Assembly (NCBI RefSeq): GCF_024868665.1
Contig: NC_079890.1
Coordinates: 34,890,296-34,954,295 of the forward strand
Length of the DNA stretch: 64,000 nucleotides
Direction of reading: 5' to 3'
Source of the DNA: Triplophysa rosa
Taxonomy: Eukaryota > Chordata > Actinopteri > Cypriniformes > Nemacheilidae
Both the position numbers and the translations under genes were made by a program. Shown in pieces: positions 23,101-34,027 of this stretch. Numbering within the stretch: position 1 is the stretch's first letter; each line of letters starts with the position of its first letter. Under the pieces are notes generated by a model. The model was not told where the DNA came from. It did not search any database and was given only the letters and a program-made list of their open reading frames with translations.

Positions 23101-26100
23101 TTATCTGGTCCTATCTAGGGACCAGAATATCTTGGAGCTCTCTAGTAAGCAACCACCTGGCAACACCCTAGCAACCACAGAGCAACACCTTGGCAACCTC
23201 ACAAAGCATCCATAGCAGTGTAATGGCAAGCACCTCTCACGTGTGCTTCAGAAAGTGATTGACATGAGTGTTACTCACGACAGTTATAGGACATTATAAG
23301 CTTTGCAGAAAGTGTTTGGTGGATGGCAGGAATGGAGTAATGGGATGCATGCTGAGAGGGAGGACAGAGTGAAGAGCAGATCTGTGTGGGTGTAGGGAGG
23401 GTTTGTAGAGGAGAAGATTCTCACATTAGCAGCACGGACAACAAGGAGGCAGGCGGTTTCCTCTGGGAAACCTTGCGGTGTAATGTGGGGGGTTGGTGTG
23501 AGGTGGAGTATGCATGGATGCATGTTTGTAGCGTATGATGTTGCATAAATAAGAATGTTTTTTTTGTGTGTGAAATCCATTAAAAAAAATAATTTTCATT
23601 GTTTACTTACCCTCTCATCAGCAACACAACGTTGTGGGTTTGATTCTCAAGGAACACATACTGATGAAATGTACAGCCGCGGAAAAAATGAAGAGACCGT
23701 TCCAAATTTTTATTTTAATCAGCGTTTCTAGATGTATTGTGGCCATTCCGGTCCTGTGTCAAAACTCGGCAGTGACACAAAGTCATCCAACAGCAATGCG
23801 AAAGACTGAATGCATGACAAGACACATGAAAACTGTGAAAAATCGAGGTTATCACATTTTTTGTGCTTTTCCTAAATACATGTACAAACATTACTGTTGT
23901 ATTACTTAAAAGTGAATCTGAACTTGTTTTGTTTGCAGTATTTGTGGTCTGAAAAAACGTTTCTGTTAATTTGACCTGTTTCTCCAGTTTTCAGTTTCTG
24001 CAAATAAATGCAAATAGAAACAATATTTTTATTTAAAACTTAGGAGAAGTATTGTGAGTAGTTCACAGAATAAAAACTTAAACACATACCTATAAATAGT
24101 TCAATTCAGAAAAACAGAAAATGGTCTAACTTTTTCAATTATTTTCCCACAGTTGTATATTCTAGTCAATTTGGATAAAAGCGTTTGTAAAATTGGTAAA
24201 TGTAAACAAAAATTATGTTGAGTGAGATAATAAATTGTATTTTTTTGTAGAACTGTTCCTTTAAGTCTAAATTATTGTGAGGATGGCTTCTTGATGTGGG
24301 CTTCAAGAATTCACACTCAAACATTGTCCAGGAATTATTTTGTTTTGTAGTTGTTTTTGGTAACAACCATGTCAACCTCATACCCCATATCAAGCTGTAT
24401 TCCCTTAGTTTGTCTAACATGATCTAAAACGCTTTGCTTTTTTGCATAAATAGAAATATCTCAATATATGTTGCCTGTCAAAAGTGATCACTAAAGCTGG
24501 ACAAACAACACTATTACATCACTACGACTATCAATTCTACTCAAATAGGGTTAAGGGTTGAACGCAGCAAGCGTGACTTACATTGTCCTCAGATTGCAAA
24601 ATGTAACATTTTTAATCTCTTTTCAAAAAGTGTTTAATGTAAAATTGTAAGTACACATTCTCAGACACTGTTGTTTTACTTGCAGGGTCTTTTCCCACAA
24701 CTGGGTTCTCTGGCCCTCAGCACGCTTTTGAAATGGATGCTAGAAATGACTTCACTGTGGATGGCGAATGCCATAGCAACAACTCGCAGGATCCTGAAGA
24801 GCAAGACAGCACAAGTGGTGAGCTACCCAGCTTCAAAAACAACTACACAGATTTACTGCAGATCAACTGCTATTACAGTGCTGAGGTCACGGGTTCAATT
24901 TCCCATGGAAAACACGCATTAAAAATATTACGTTTAAAGGTACAGTTCACCCAAAAGTAAAAATTCGGTAATCATTTAATCAATTCAATTCATTTCAATT
25001 TTATTTATATAGCGCTTTTCACAATGTGCATTGTTCCAAAGCAGCTTTACAGGAGCAAATAAGAAAAACACAGAAAGGTAAAACACAGCACAGTGCATGG
25101 TGTTTATAGACCAAGCAAGATCATTATAATAAATAATATCTAATAAATAAATAAATAAATGCAGTCTCCCGGTGAGCAAGCCAACACTGCACTAATCACC
25201 CTCGAGTTGTTTCCCAAAATTGTATACATTTCTTTGTTCTGATGAACACAGAGAAAGATTTGAAAGAATGCTTGTAACCAAACAGTTCTTGGCCACCATT
25301 GACTACTATAGTAGGAAAAATGACAATGGTAGTCAAAAGTTTGCTTTCCTACATTCTTCAAAATATCTTCTTTTGTGTTCAATTTTTCCTACTATGGTCC
25401 TTCTTATTGGTGGCCAAGAACTGTTTGGTTACAAGCATTCTTCCAAATATCTATTTCTGTGTTCATCAGAACAAAAAAAATGACACCGATTTAGAACAAC
25501 TTGAGGCTAAGGAAATGATAACAGAATTTTCATTTTTGAACTGCTGGAAGTCACTTTTGATAAAGCATTTAGCATCTGCTAAATGCAAAAAATCATATTA
25601 TTGTTCATTGCTCATAAATTTGTTAAAAGTAGGAAGATATCTGTGATTCTTCCATGCAGTGTGAAGACTTGAAAGCAGAGAAATAAGGTGGCCTTTGATG
25701 GAGCTTTCAGTTGTTGTTTTTTTTCAATCTTCCAGACGATGGTGACAGTGATTTTGACAAAGACGACGACTCAAATGGCTCTGCGGATGACAGCATGACA
25801 AGTAATAAAAGCAGCCAGTGGTGCATACAGCAGGAGGATGTCAAAGAGGCGAGTTTCATAGATCTAATGCGGAAAGTATCCGTTTGTGATTACCTTGAGA
25901 TCCTTCTCACTGCACGCTTGGCATTGTTCGTTTTTTAACTGAACAGTGTCTTGCAAAATTATTGAGCTCTTGACCTATTTCCTAATTTTAATGATTTGTG
26001 GGTAGATGGAAAAGCACAGAGATGCAACAATTATTGAAAGACATTGTTTCGGGTCAGAAAATGTTCCAATTTATCATTTGGATATTCATCGTTTTGTTTA

Positions 26101-29100
26101 AGCTACTGCTGCATTAATTTAAGATTTTTACCCTTCTTAAAGATGAATGAAATGGCAGTTTTGTAGCACATTGCAGAAAGCAAGTACACGCTTAAGAATC
26201 TAAAGCTTTTGCAAGGCACTGCACCTGATTTTCCATCTTATTTATAATCCTCTAACTTTTTTGGCTGTAAAGATGATCTAAGAGCATTACTAATTCATCA
26301 GCAATTGTTGTCATCTTTAAAGGCTCCAGAGAACTAGGTGATAGATATTTTTGTAAAGGGACTCATAACTCTATAGCAACCCTGTTGACACGGCAGTTGG
26401 AGTGAGTCATGAGAGCTTATGCATTCATACATCTTCCATACAGCACACCACTGGTGCATCAGTCATCCACGGCTACAGCCCTCAGAATCGTCACCTGTGA
26501 TGAGTCAAACACTAGATTTGTGTTAACCTAAAAACACTACATCCACTAAATACAAAAGAAGACATTTTGGAAGAATTCTACTGCTATTTATTTATTTTCA
26601 AGACGCTACAATAAAAATAGACCATGCAATTTGTGTGCTATATTTAGGTCATACAGATGCTCAGTATGAGGAACAGACTGGAATTTAAGGCTGATAATCA
26701 TTTCCTCTAGTGATTTATCGCTGTGTCTTGATCATTGAGTGAAAACTCGTGATCTTTTTTATAGGAATATGAACATTCTCTCATAGTTGACTCACCTGCA
26801 TGCCATCCCAGATGTAAGGTCCTGGAGCATCATTAAAGTAAAAAAAACCTCCAATTAATGAATGTCTTTTCAAAACTAAAAAGACTAAAAACTAAAACCA
26901 AAACATTAAAGGAATAGTTCACCCAAAGAATGGCCCCCATTGACTTTCCATAGTAGGAAAAAAATCACTATGGTCAAATCAATGGGGACCATTTTCGGGT
27001 GAACTATTCCTTTAATTGTAAGTGCACATAAAATCACAACCAGTAACGTTGTTTAAAATCCAATGTTTGTGTTCAACAGAAAGAAAGTCATACATGTATG
27101 AAATGACATGAAGACAACAAAATAAATGATGGAATTTTTATGTGAACCATTTCTTACTCCAAAATGATATGAACTTGGGTCACTTAACCCTTCTTATATT
27201 CAGGCTGTAGATTTGATACTTTTGAGCTTGTCCAATGTTTCCTGTTGTTTGTTGGTCTGTTGTGTCTATAAGGAGTGTGAGGAAGGCACAGACCAAGGGA
27301 GCAGTTATGTCTGTCCTCTGTGTCCCCTGGAGTTCAGTAGTCCAGAGCAGCTCATCTCACACGTCTACCAGGTGAGGACACTTACAATACCAAAACCTAT
27401 TTCTTTTTTATTCACAGTCATTTCTACATTTTTGAATCTGAGGCAACACAGTAAATGTTTAGTTAAATTACATAATTTTCTTAGGTGAATCATCCCTTTA
27501 AGGGCATATACAAGTCTTAAAATGATGACTGAGCCAGAGATGTAAACTCATGGGCAATGGGCCTCATGTACTGTATAAAACTTTGCATAGATTTTAGGGA
27601 TGCACCGATATGTAAATTTTGGCCAATAATGATAACCGATAATTCTTAAACATTGGAAGCCGATGACCAATATATTGGCCGATATACAGTATCTAAATAT
27701 TAATATAAAATTCCCTAAGACTGAAACAAAAGACAAAAAAGTGGACAACTGCTTTTATTTGAAAATATTCACTGCAGAACACAAGGTAACCATTAGTTCT
27801 CTTCTTTCCCCTGAAAATCATGTACCAAGCCTACTTTACTCTAGTTAACGATTCTCTAACCTTCAAACCTTTCTGGTATATTTTTATTTACTAAACAAAT
27901 TATAGATGTTCTTCCATAGCCAATTCTGTACCTAGGCTACATTAACAATGTTTTGCTAATAGCAGTAAGTGAATGATCATGACAGAAAGACTGTACTGTA
28001 CTGTATTTTAACTGTGAGCAGCGTTAACCAGAGGAAATTATTTATGATTTATCGGCTATAATATAGCGGCCCGAATTTTATTATCCATATCGGTATTGGC
28101 CGATAAATGGTCATTTTTACTGTTATCGGTATCGGCCGATACCGATATGGCCAATCCCTAGTAGATTTCATCCTTAAAGTGTGTGTATGCACAGTCAAGA
28201 CTGTGTGCACATATTTAAACAATTTTTTTATAAATCCCACTATGAGGATGAAAAAATGTTGAGAAAAAAGTCCTTCAATATGTCCCTGTTTAATTTTGAA
28301 ATACATGAACATCAAACAAAACCTGAACACAATAAAGCATTTGAAGTGGGAATTGTCTTTCAGTTTGAAGTACTGATGTATAAAATCTCTTATGTTTCAT
28401 GTGAACAGCACACATCGGTGGGCGGCAGTAAGAGTTTCATCTGTCCTGTTTGTGGACGAGCTCTCAGCTCTCCGGGCTCTCTCGGTCGCCATCTTCTCAT
28501 CCACTCAGAAGACCGCCTGTCCAACTGTGCAGTATGTGGCGCCCGCTTCACGGACACCAACAACTTCAACAGGTCGGCTCATTACGCCAAACATACATTT
28601 ATGTTTTTAAAGAATTGATGCTCTAACCTTTTTTTGTTTGAAACTGTAGGGAAAAGTTGAAGGAGTTTCTCAACACGAGTAGTATGGAGATCAATAGCAA
28701 CAGTGAGGCCTGCTCGTTGCCCAACTCTCTACTGAGAAGCCCCATGACTACCCCCAACACCAATCCTGGTCCCGCGTTGAACTCACTCCCAGACGGCCTC
28801 CTCTCATCTGCACCTCCTCTTCCTTCCCTGTCCGACAGCAGCCTTTCACCCGTCAGCCCCTCCAACACGGGTCTGCCCCCTCTTCCGGACCTTCTGAACC
28901 CGATGCCCGTGTATCCGGCCGGTGTTCTGTTAGTCTGCAACAGCTGCATAGCCTACCAGCAACTCGTAGACGCCCAGTCGCCCACCATGCGAAAATGGGC
29001 GGTCCGTAGAAAGAACGAGCCTGTGCAAATGAGGCAACAGCGATTGGAACGCGAGCGCACGGCGAAAAAGACCAAACGGGCGTGCGAGACCGCGGATGAG

Positions 29101-29439
29101 CGCGAGATGCGACGTTTGCGAGACCGCGAGGCGAAACGAATGCAGAGGATGCAGGAGACCGACGAACAGCGAGCCCGCCGTCTACAGCGTGACCGGGAGG
29201 CCATGCGACTCAAAAGGGCCAACGAGACGCCCGAGAAGAGGCAGACGCGGTTGATACGCGAAAGGGAGGCTAAGAGGCTCAAGCGACGTCTGGAAAAGAT
29301 CGACCCGTCGTTGAGAAACCAGATCGAACATGACCCGGCAGCAATGGCGGCTCTGACCGCCGATATGAATCTGTTTCAGTTTTCCTTCCCCATGTCTGTT
29401 TCCAATATGGATAATGGGTTGTTTATGAAACTTCCATAG
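20104..29439 (+). CDS. znf821: Znf821: C2H2 zinc-finger protein with STPR domain
   Basis: Six coding exons join in frame: 20104-20143, 24686-24817, 25736-25848, 27273-27371, 28409-28572 and 28650-29439, giving 445 residues (human about 412). The start MSRRKQTNP is the conserved N-terminus. Zinc finger 1 uses C109, C112, H125 and H129, with its last histidine encoded by the next exon. Finger 2 uses C140, C143, H156 and H160. A third Cys pair (168/171) lacks the histidines. Residues ~300-398 form the STPR domain of ~23-residue Arg/Glu-rich repeats (REREAKRLKRRLE, QETDEQRARRLQRDREA), which in other proteins binds DNA. A nuclear role is inferred. Exon 3 may end at 25848 with a GC donor or at 25875 with a weak GT donor; both keep frame. 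Intron 1 (4.5 kb) and later introns hold many transposons. Confidence 0.93.
20144..23615. other. znf821 intron 1, 5' part
   Basis: Intronic, AT-rich DNA. Apart from a weak SINE-like remnant near 22985-23050 with a GTTCGATCC B-box, I see nothing recognisable. Open frames on either strand here lack domains. Confidence 0.5.
23620..24210 (+). mobile_element. SINE split by a Tc1-type element
   Basis: A tRNA-derived SINE head (GTTGTGGGTTTGATTCTCAA, then ATACTGATGAAATGTA) ends at 23673, and its tail (TTTGGATAAAAGCGTTTG) resumes at 24156. Between them lies a separate element at 23674-24155, bounded by TA, with ends CAGCCGCGGAAAAAAT and ATTTTCCCACAGTTG. The family of that insert recurs at 44274-45050. 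Confidence 0.7.
24935..25560. mobile_element. Angel-like MITE carrying a nested repeat
   Basis: The Angel-like repeat starts TTTAAAGGTACAGTTCACCC and continues after an interruption at about 24982-25190. The interrupting sequence begins with CAATTCAATT repeats and TTTATTTATATAGCGCTTTT, a common fish repeat, and TAATCA is duplicated at both edges. It lies in the znf821 intron between coding exons 2 and 3. Confidence 0.65.
26909..27014. mobile_element. Short Angel-like hairpin
   Basis: AAAGGAATAGTTCACCC at one end and its complement GGGTGAACTATTCCTTT at the other, with CCATTGA...TCAATGG mirrored inside. It is a minimal, nearly perfect palindrome of about 106 bp in a znf821 intron. Confidence 0.75.
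27595..28160. mobile_element. Non-autonomous hAT element, 566 bp
   Basis: Ends TAGGGATGCACCGATA and TATCGGTATCGG...CCAATCCCTA share the terminal TAGGGAT, and the interior is rich in GGCCGAT/ATCGGCC. Flanks ATAGATTT (27587-27594) and GTAGATTT (28161-28168) match at 7 of 8 positions, consistent with a slightly aged hAT duplication. It sits between znf821 coding exons 4 and 5. Confidence 0.82.
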
Positions 29440-32220
29440 TGAGCACTGCATTTGCGTTCTTAAAGCTTGGATGTAACTGTTATGGTCTTGTCAGGTGTTC
29501 ACACTGAAAGCGGTTTGCGATAAATCGTTGTGAAGTCATTTCGTTTTCAAAGGGTTGGCTACATAAAACCAAGGATTTGTTGGTGGTACAACGGCGGTGA
29601 AGCTCACTGGATCTTGCTCTTGATGTACTGAAGAACACCTAATAAGAACCAACAGCAAACCTTCAGTCAGTGTGACTGCACCTTAATGGATTTTTGTAAC
29701 ATAAAATTCAAAAACATTCATGAAAGACTCCCAAAAAATGTTTTAATGTCTGTAGGCATGTTTTGGAGATTCCTCTTCTCCATTTTTATGACTCACACTT
29801 GCATTTATCTTCAGAGCGGTTAGACGTTTCCATGATGTGCTCCTCTGGTTGCTCATGGACCTCAGAGTGAGATCTACACTCCATATTCTATTCAAATCAC
29901 CAGTCTGAAAAATTGGAGTTTTCCCGTTCACCTCCCAAAACCTGAGATTGGGTTACTGGCTAGTAGGGCTGTAGTCAAGTCCACCATTGTCGAGTCCAAG
30001 ACAAGTCCAAGACCAGGACTAGTCGAGACCGAGTCAAGTCCGAGTCCAAAGAGGTTCGAGTCCAAGTCAAGTCCGAGTCCAAAGAGGTTCGAGTCCAAGT
30101 CAAGACCGAGTCCAATTGAGACAGTCAAGACAGAGACAGAAAAAAATCATGACTACAAGACCACATACTTAACTATTGATAATTTATGTGATGCAAGAGA
30201 CAGCATATCTTCTATTCTAAGATAATCATTTTCATTATTGTTTGTAATGATCAAAAAGCAGATAAAATAAGGTCATTTTATTTTTACTATATAGGTATAG
30301 CACTAAAGTCACAAAGCCGAAGTGTAACTGTTTATTACTTTTTTAAGGAACTTTTTTATCAGCCCTCCTAACAGCAAGGTTGTGCAGCAATGAACACTTT
30401 TGTGCATGTGCGTGCGCGCGCCTGCCCGTGCGTGTTCGATAGAGGAGCCGCTTGAAAGAGCAGAGGCTCAACGGCTCGTTTATAAGCACGTTTATAAGCA
30501 CGTCGGTGCCCATCCTTAAATAACATGTCCATCACAATGACAATAAAAATACGATCAATCTTATCTTTAAGCCCTACTTTCCAAACTTTCTAAAATACTC
30601 AAATGCAATGCTAACTCTGAAACATGGCATTAACTTACCTCTCTTTGTGATGCCTTTGCAAGTGTCTTACGAAATTGGATGTTGTCCCACATGTTTCGGG
30701 GAAAGTTTTGTTGCAAAAAGTTTCCTTTTAAGCGCACTGTCGATACATTTATTATGGTTTGTAAAACCAATCTGTATTATGCCGCTGCTCGCTGACATCG
30801 TGCCTGATGAATGATTGACGCTGGTTCGCGCCGCGGACGAATCGTTCATTTGAACCGGTGGAACCAGTTCAGCTGAATCGTTCCCGTTTAGCGTCTCCCG
30901 TAAACACTTAATATTATCCACAAATTAATTCAGTTATTGGCGTGCATGACAGTCCCGCGGACTTGAACCAATATACCGGAGTTATTTAGTTACAACAACA
31001 GCACACACTGAACTGAACTGCTGTGTGAAAAGAGAACTTATAGCACGCGCAGCTCTCGTTCTAGAGTCGAGAGTCGGCAACAGTTTTCGGATCATTAGTT
31101 TTCGGATCACAAGAATATTGCTCTATCAATGTTTTGTTTTGAAGGAGAAAATAAAACATATATCGCTGGACTCGGACGAGACCGACTAGAACATTTTCGA
31201 GACCAATGACCAAGTCCGAGACAAGTCCGAGTTCAAATACCAACGAGTCCAAGACAAGTCCGAGACCATTAAAAAACGTCTCGAGTCCGAGACCGGACTC
31301 GAGTACTACAGCACTACTGGCTAGCTCATATTCACAGAACCAACTACCTCACCATGGGCTCTCTGCATGGCCTCAAACATTGACTGGATGTCCCTTATGC
31401 CAACGCATACAATATTGATATTCTTTACAAGTTCTGTAACACTTTATTTTCATGCAATGGCACTTCAAAGCCAAGACTTTCCCAAATGGTCCGAACACAT
31501 GTCTAGTTAGCCAGCATTTAGACCGGCATTCCCTAACACCACGTTTTTGGTCACTATGCACTCTCTCGGAACCATTTTTCCAAACCTGCACTGGTGCAGA
31601 TTTTCCCAGTAGACTACCACCCGACTTTTGGAGAAGATGACACTGGGGGCCTTTAGGGGAGACATTGCCCTTTTCAAAAGAAGACGTTCCTTTGTTTCAA
31701 AGCACATTCAGACACGCTTCTCTATCCTCCCAAAGGCTTTCTACTTCACACACGGGCACTCAGGGATGGTGAGGATCACCAGTATCTTCATGGCCTGAGA
31801 ACATGAAACATAAGAACTCCTCTTTTTCATAAATCATCTTTAAGATCAGGACACACTGCCTCACCTTTAATGGTCACATTGGCCTGTTTCTTTCCTTTTG
31901 TACATTTTTCCACTTTTAAATCTCTTCAGCTGAGCCGAGACGTGAGTATGGATGTTACACGACTCCATTGTGTCTCAACTAACCAACCAGTCTTCTCATC
32001 TGCTGCTGTCATTGTACTGTATGATGTGTATGTTACCTCTTTAAACCAGTGCGGTTGGGCGCTGGAACCGGGAATACTTACGGCAACAATACAAAGTGTT
32101 TTAAAATGTGTTAAAAATGTTGCCTTTGTCACTGGAAAGTTTTGCTATGGTTTTATATTTATATGCAGTTATGATTTGGTTTGGTTTCATGTTAGTGCTG
32201 TTTCTGACATGTGCAATGAT
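29440..32220 (+). other. znf821 3' flank / probable 3' UTR
   Basis: No AATAAA or ATTAAA occurs between the stop codon and the hAT element at 29964; only variants (AATAAG at 29641, CATAAA at about 29700) do. The first canonical AATAAA hexamers lie inside the hAT element (30542, about 31149). Sequence after the element (31325-32220) is unassigned and could be the rest of the original UTR. Confidence 0.4.
29964..31316. mobile_element. Non-autonomous hAT element, 1,353 bp
   Basis: Ends TAGGGCTGTAGTCAAGTCC and the inverse of TAGTGCTGTAGTACTCGAGT are flanked by a perfect 8-bp duplication, CTGGCTAG (29956-29963, 31317-31324). Both ends carry tandem GAGTCCAAGACAAGTCCGAG repeats. There is no transposase. 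It lies about 520 bp after the znf821 stop codon and contains canonical poly(A) hexamers on the gene's strand. Confidence 0.92.
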
Positions 32221-32227
32221 GTTAAGG

Positions 32228-32522
32228 TTTAAAGGGATAGTTCACCCAAAAATGCAAATTCTGTCATCATTTACTCACCCTGGTTGTTTCAAACCTGTAT
32301 AAATATCTTTGTTCTGATGAACACAGAGAAAGATATTTGGACGAATGTTAGCAATTTTCACTTCTGGGACATCATCAATGATCATCAATGGTAGTCAATG
32401 ATGTCCCAGAAGTGAAAACATTCTTCCAAATATCTTTCTCTGTGTTCATCAGAACAAAGTTATATAACAGGTTTGAAACAACCTGAGAGTGAATTTGCAT
32501 TTTTGGGTGAACTAACCCTTTA
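32228..32522. mobile_element. Angel-like MITE
   Basis: A complete palindromic copy from TTTAAAGGGATAGTTCACCC to the mirrored GGGTGAACTAACCCTTTAA, with inner ATGATGTCCCAGAAGTGAAA mirrored. It lies between the convergent genes znf821 and atxn1l. Confidence 0.85.
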
Positions 32523-32885
32523 AGGAATGCACAAACAATGAAACAATAAGGAGAAAGTCATACAGCATTAATTCCCTCCTATATAGAGCAATGATAATAT
32601 GTGTGTTAAAGAATGAAAATGGCAGATGCATTCAAATTTATAAAACTCGTTTCACTTTAATTTAAAGGAATAGTTTATCCAAAAATAACAGTTATTGTTA
32701 TAACTGTTATTCTTTACTCACCCTCATGATGTTCCAAGCTCATATGCTGTTATGTTTATTATAATGAGAAAATCGTATATTTTTTTACAAAGTGGAGGTG
32801 TCACAATATACCGTATATAGTACCACAATAAATACCACAATATACCTTTAATCATAATATAAAAATGTTAATACCGCACATTTGA

Positions 32886-33658
32886 TTGGGCGGTCAAATG
32901 ATTAATCGCGATTAATCGCATACAGAATAAAAGTTTGTGTTTACAATATGTACTGTGCATATCAATTTTGTATTCATAAACAGAAAAACATGCATGTATG
33001 TATATATAAGAAATATTTCAATGTATTTATTTATATTTACGATAATTGAAATTATATATATAAATGATAAATTTTTATATTTTTCTTAAATATATACATG
33101 TATGTGTATGTGTTTACAAATACAAAATGAATATGCACAGTACACAGACATATAATATGTGACCCTGGATCACAAAACCAGTCTTAAGTAGCACGGGAAC
33201 ATTTTTAGTAAAAGACAAAAATACATTGTGTGGGTCAAAATTATCGATTTTTCTTTTATGTCAAAAATCATTAGGATATTAAGCAAAGATCATGTTCCAT
33301 GAAGATATTTTGTAAATTTCCTACCTTAAATATATAAAAACTTTATTTTTGTGAGTTGATGGTCTGCCACAGTGCCCCTGATTAACAACTTCAAAGGCGA
33401 TTTTCTCAATATTTTGATTTTTTTGCGCTCTCAGATTCCTGAGTTTTAAACGGTTGTATCTCAGCCAGATATTCTCCTATTCTCATATATCTATAGAACT
33501 CATATATCTATAGAAATCTTATTTATTCAGCTTTCAGATTATGTAAAAATCTCAATTTTGAAAAATTGACCCATAAGACCACAAGGTTTTGTTGTCCAGG
33601 AACACATATGTAAATACAAACTTTTATTCTGGATGGGATTAATCATTTGACAGCCCTA
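32886..33658. mobile_element. hAT element with a second element inside
   Basis: The outer ends TTGGGCGGTCAAATGATTAA and TTAATCATTTGACAGCCCTA are inverted. A 447-bp element at 33159-33605, starting GTGACCCTGGATCACAAAAC and ending in a mirrored ACCACAAGGTTTTGTTGTCC segment, is inserted with ATAT on both sides. The flanking 8-bp duplication of the outer element is not preserved. Confidence 0.75.
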
Positions 33659-33718
33659 ATTCTAAATAATTCAGCGCCAGTAGCCTATCTGGTTTTGCAC
33701 CTGTTTAACATTTTGCCT

Positions 33719-34027
33719 TAAAGGGACAGTTCACTCAAAAATGAACATTCTGTCATCATTTACTCACCCTCCTGTCATTCCACACCTTTATGATTTTCTT
33801 TCTTCTGCAGAACACAAAAGAAGATATTTTGAAGAATGTAAAGATTTTTTTAAGAACAGCAGTACCCATTGACTTGCATTGGTTTTGAGTCTATACAATA
33901 GAAGTGAATAAGTACCACCATTTTTCGGTAACCGACATTTTTCAAAATATCTTTTTGATGTTTGAAATGACAAGAGGGGTGAGTAAATGACGAAAGAAGG
34001 TACATTTTTGAGTGAATTATTACTTTA
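33719..34027. mobile_element. Angel-like MITE
   Basis: TAAAGGGACAGTTCACTC at the left, mirrored GAGTGAATTATTACTTTAA at the right, with the shared inner motif AGAACACAAAAGAAGATATT. It is a full-length palindromic copy of the family seen across the window. Confidence 0.8.

Noticed and set aside
23423..23445. miR-15/16/195-like seed TAGCAGCACGG
   Set aside because: Only the first ~10 bases match, the following bases do not, and no flanking hairpin arm was seen.
28623..29451. Minus-strand frames opposite znf821 exon 6
   Set aside because: They are antisense shadows of the Arg/Glu-rich STPR coding sequence.
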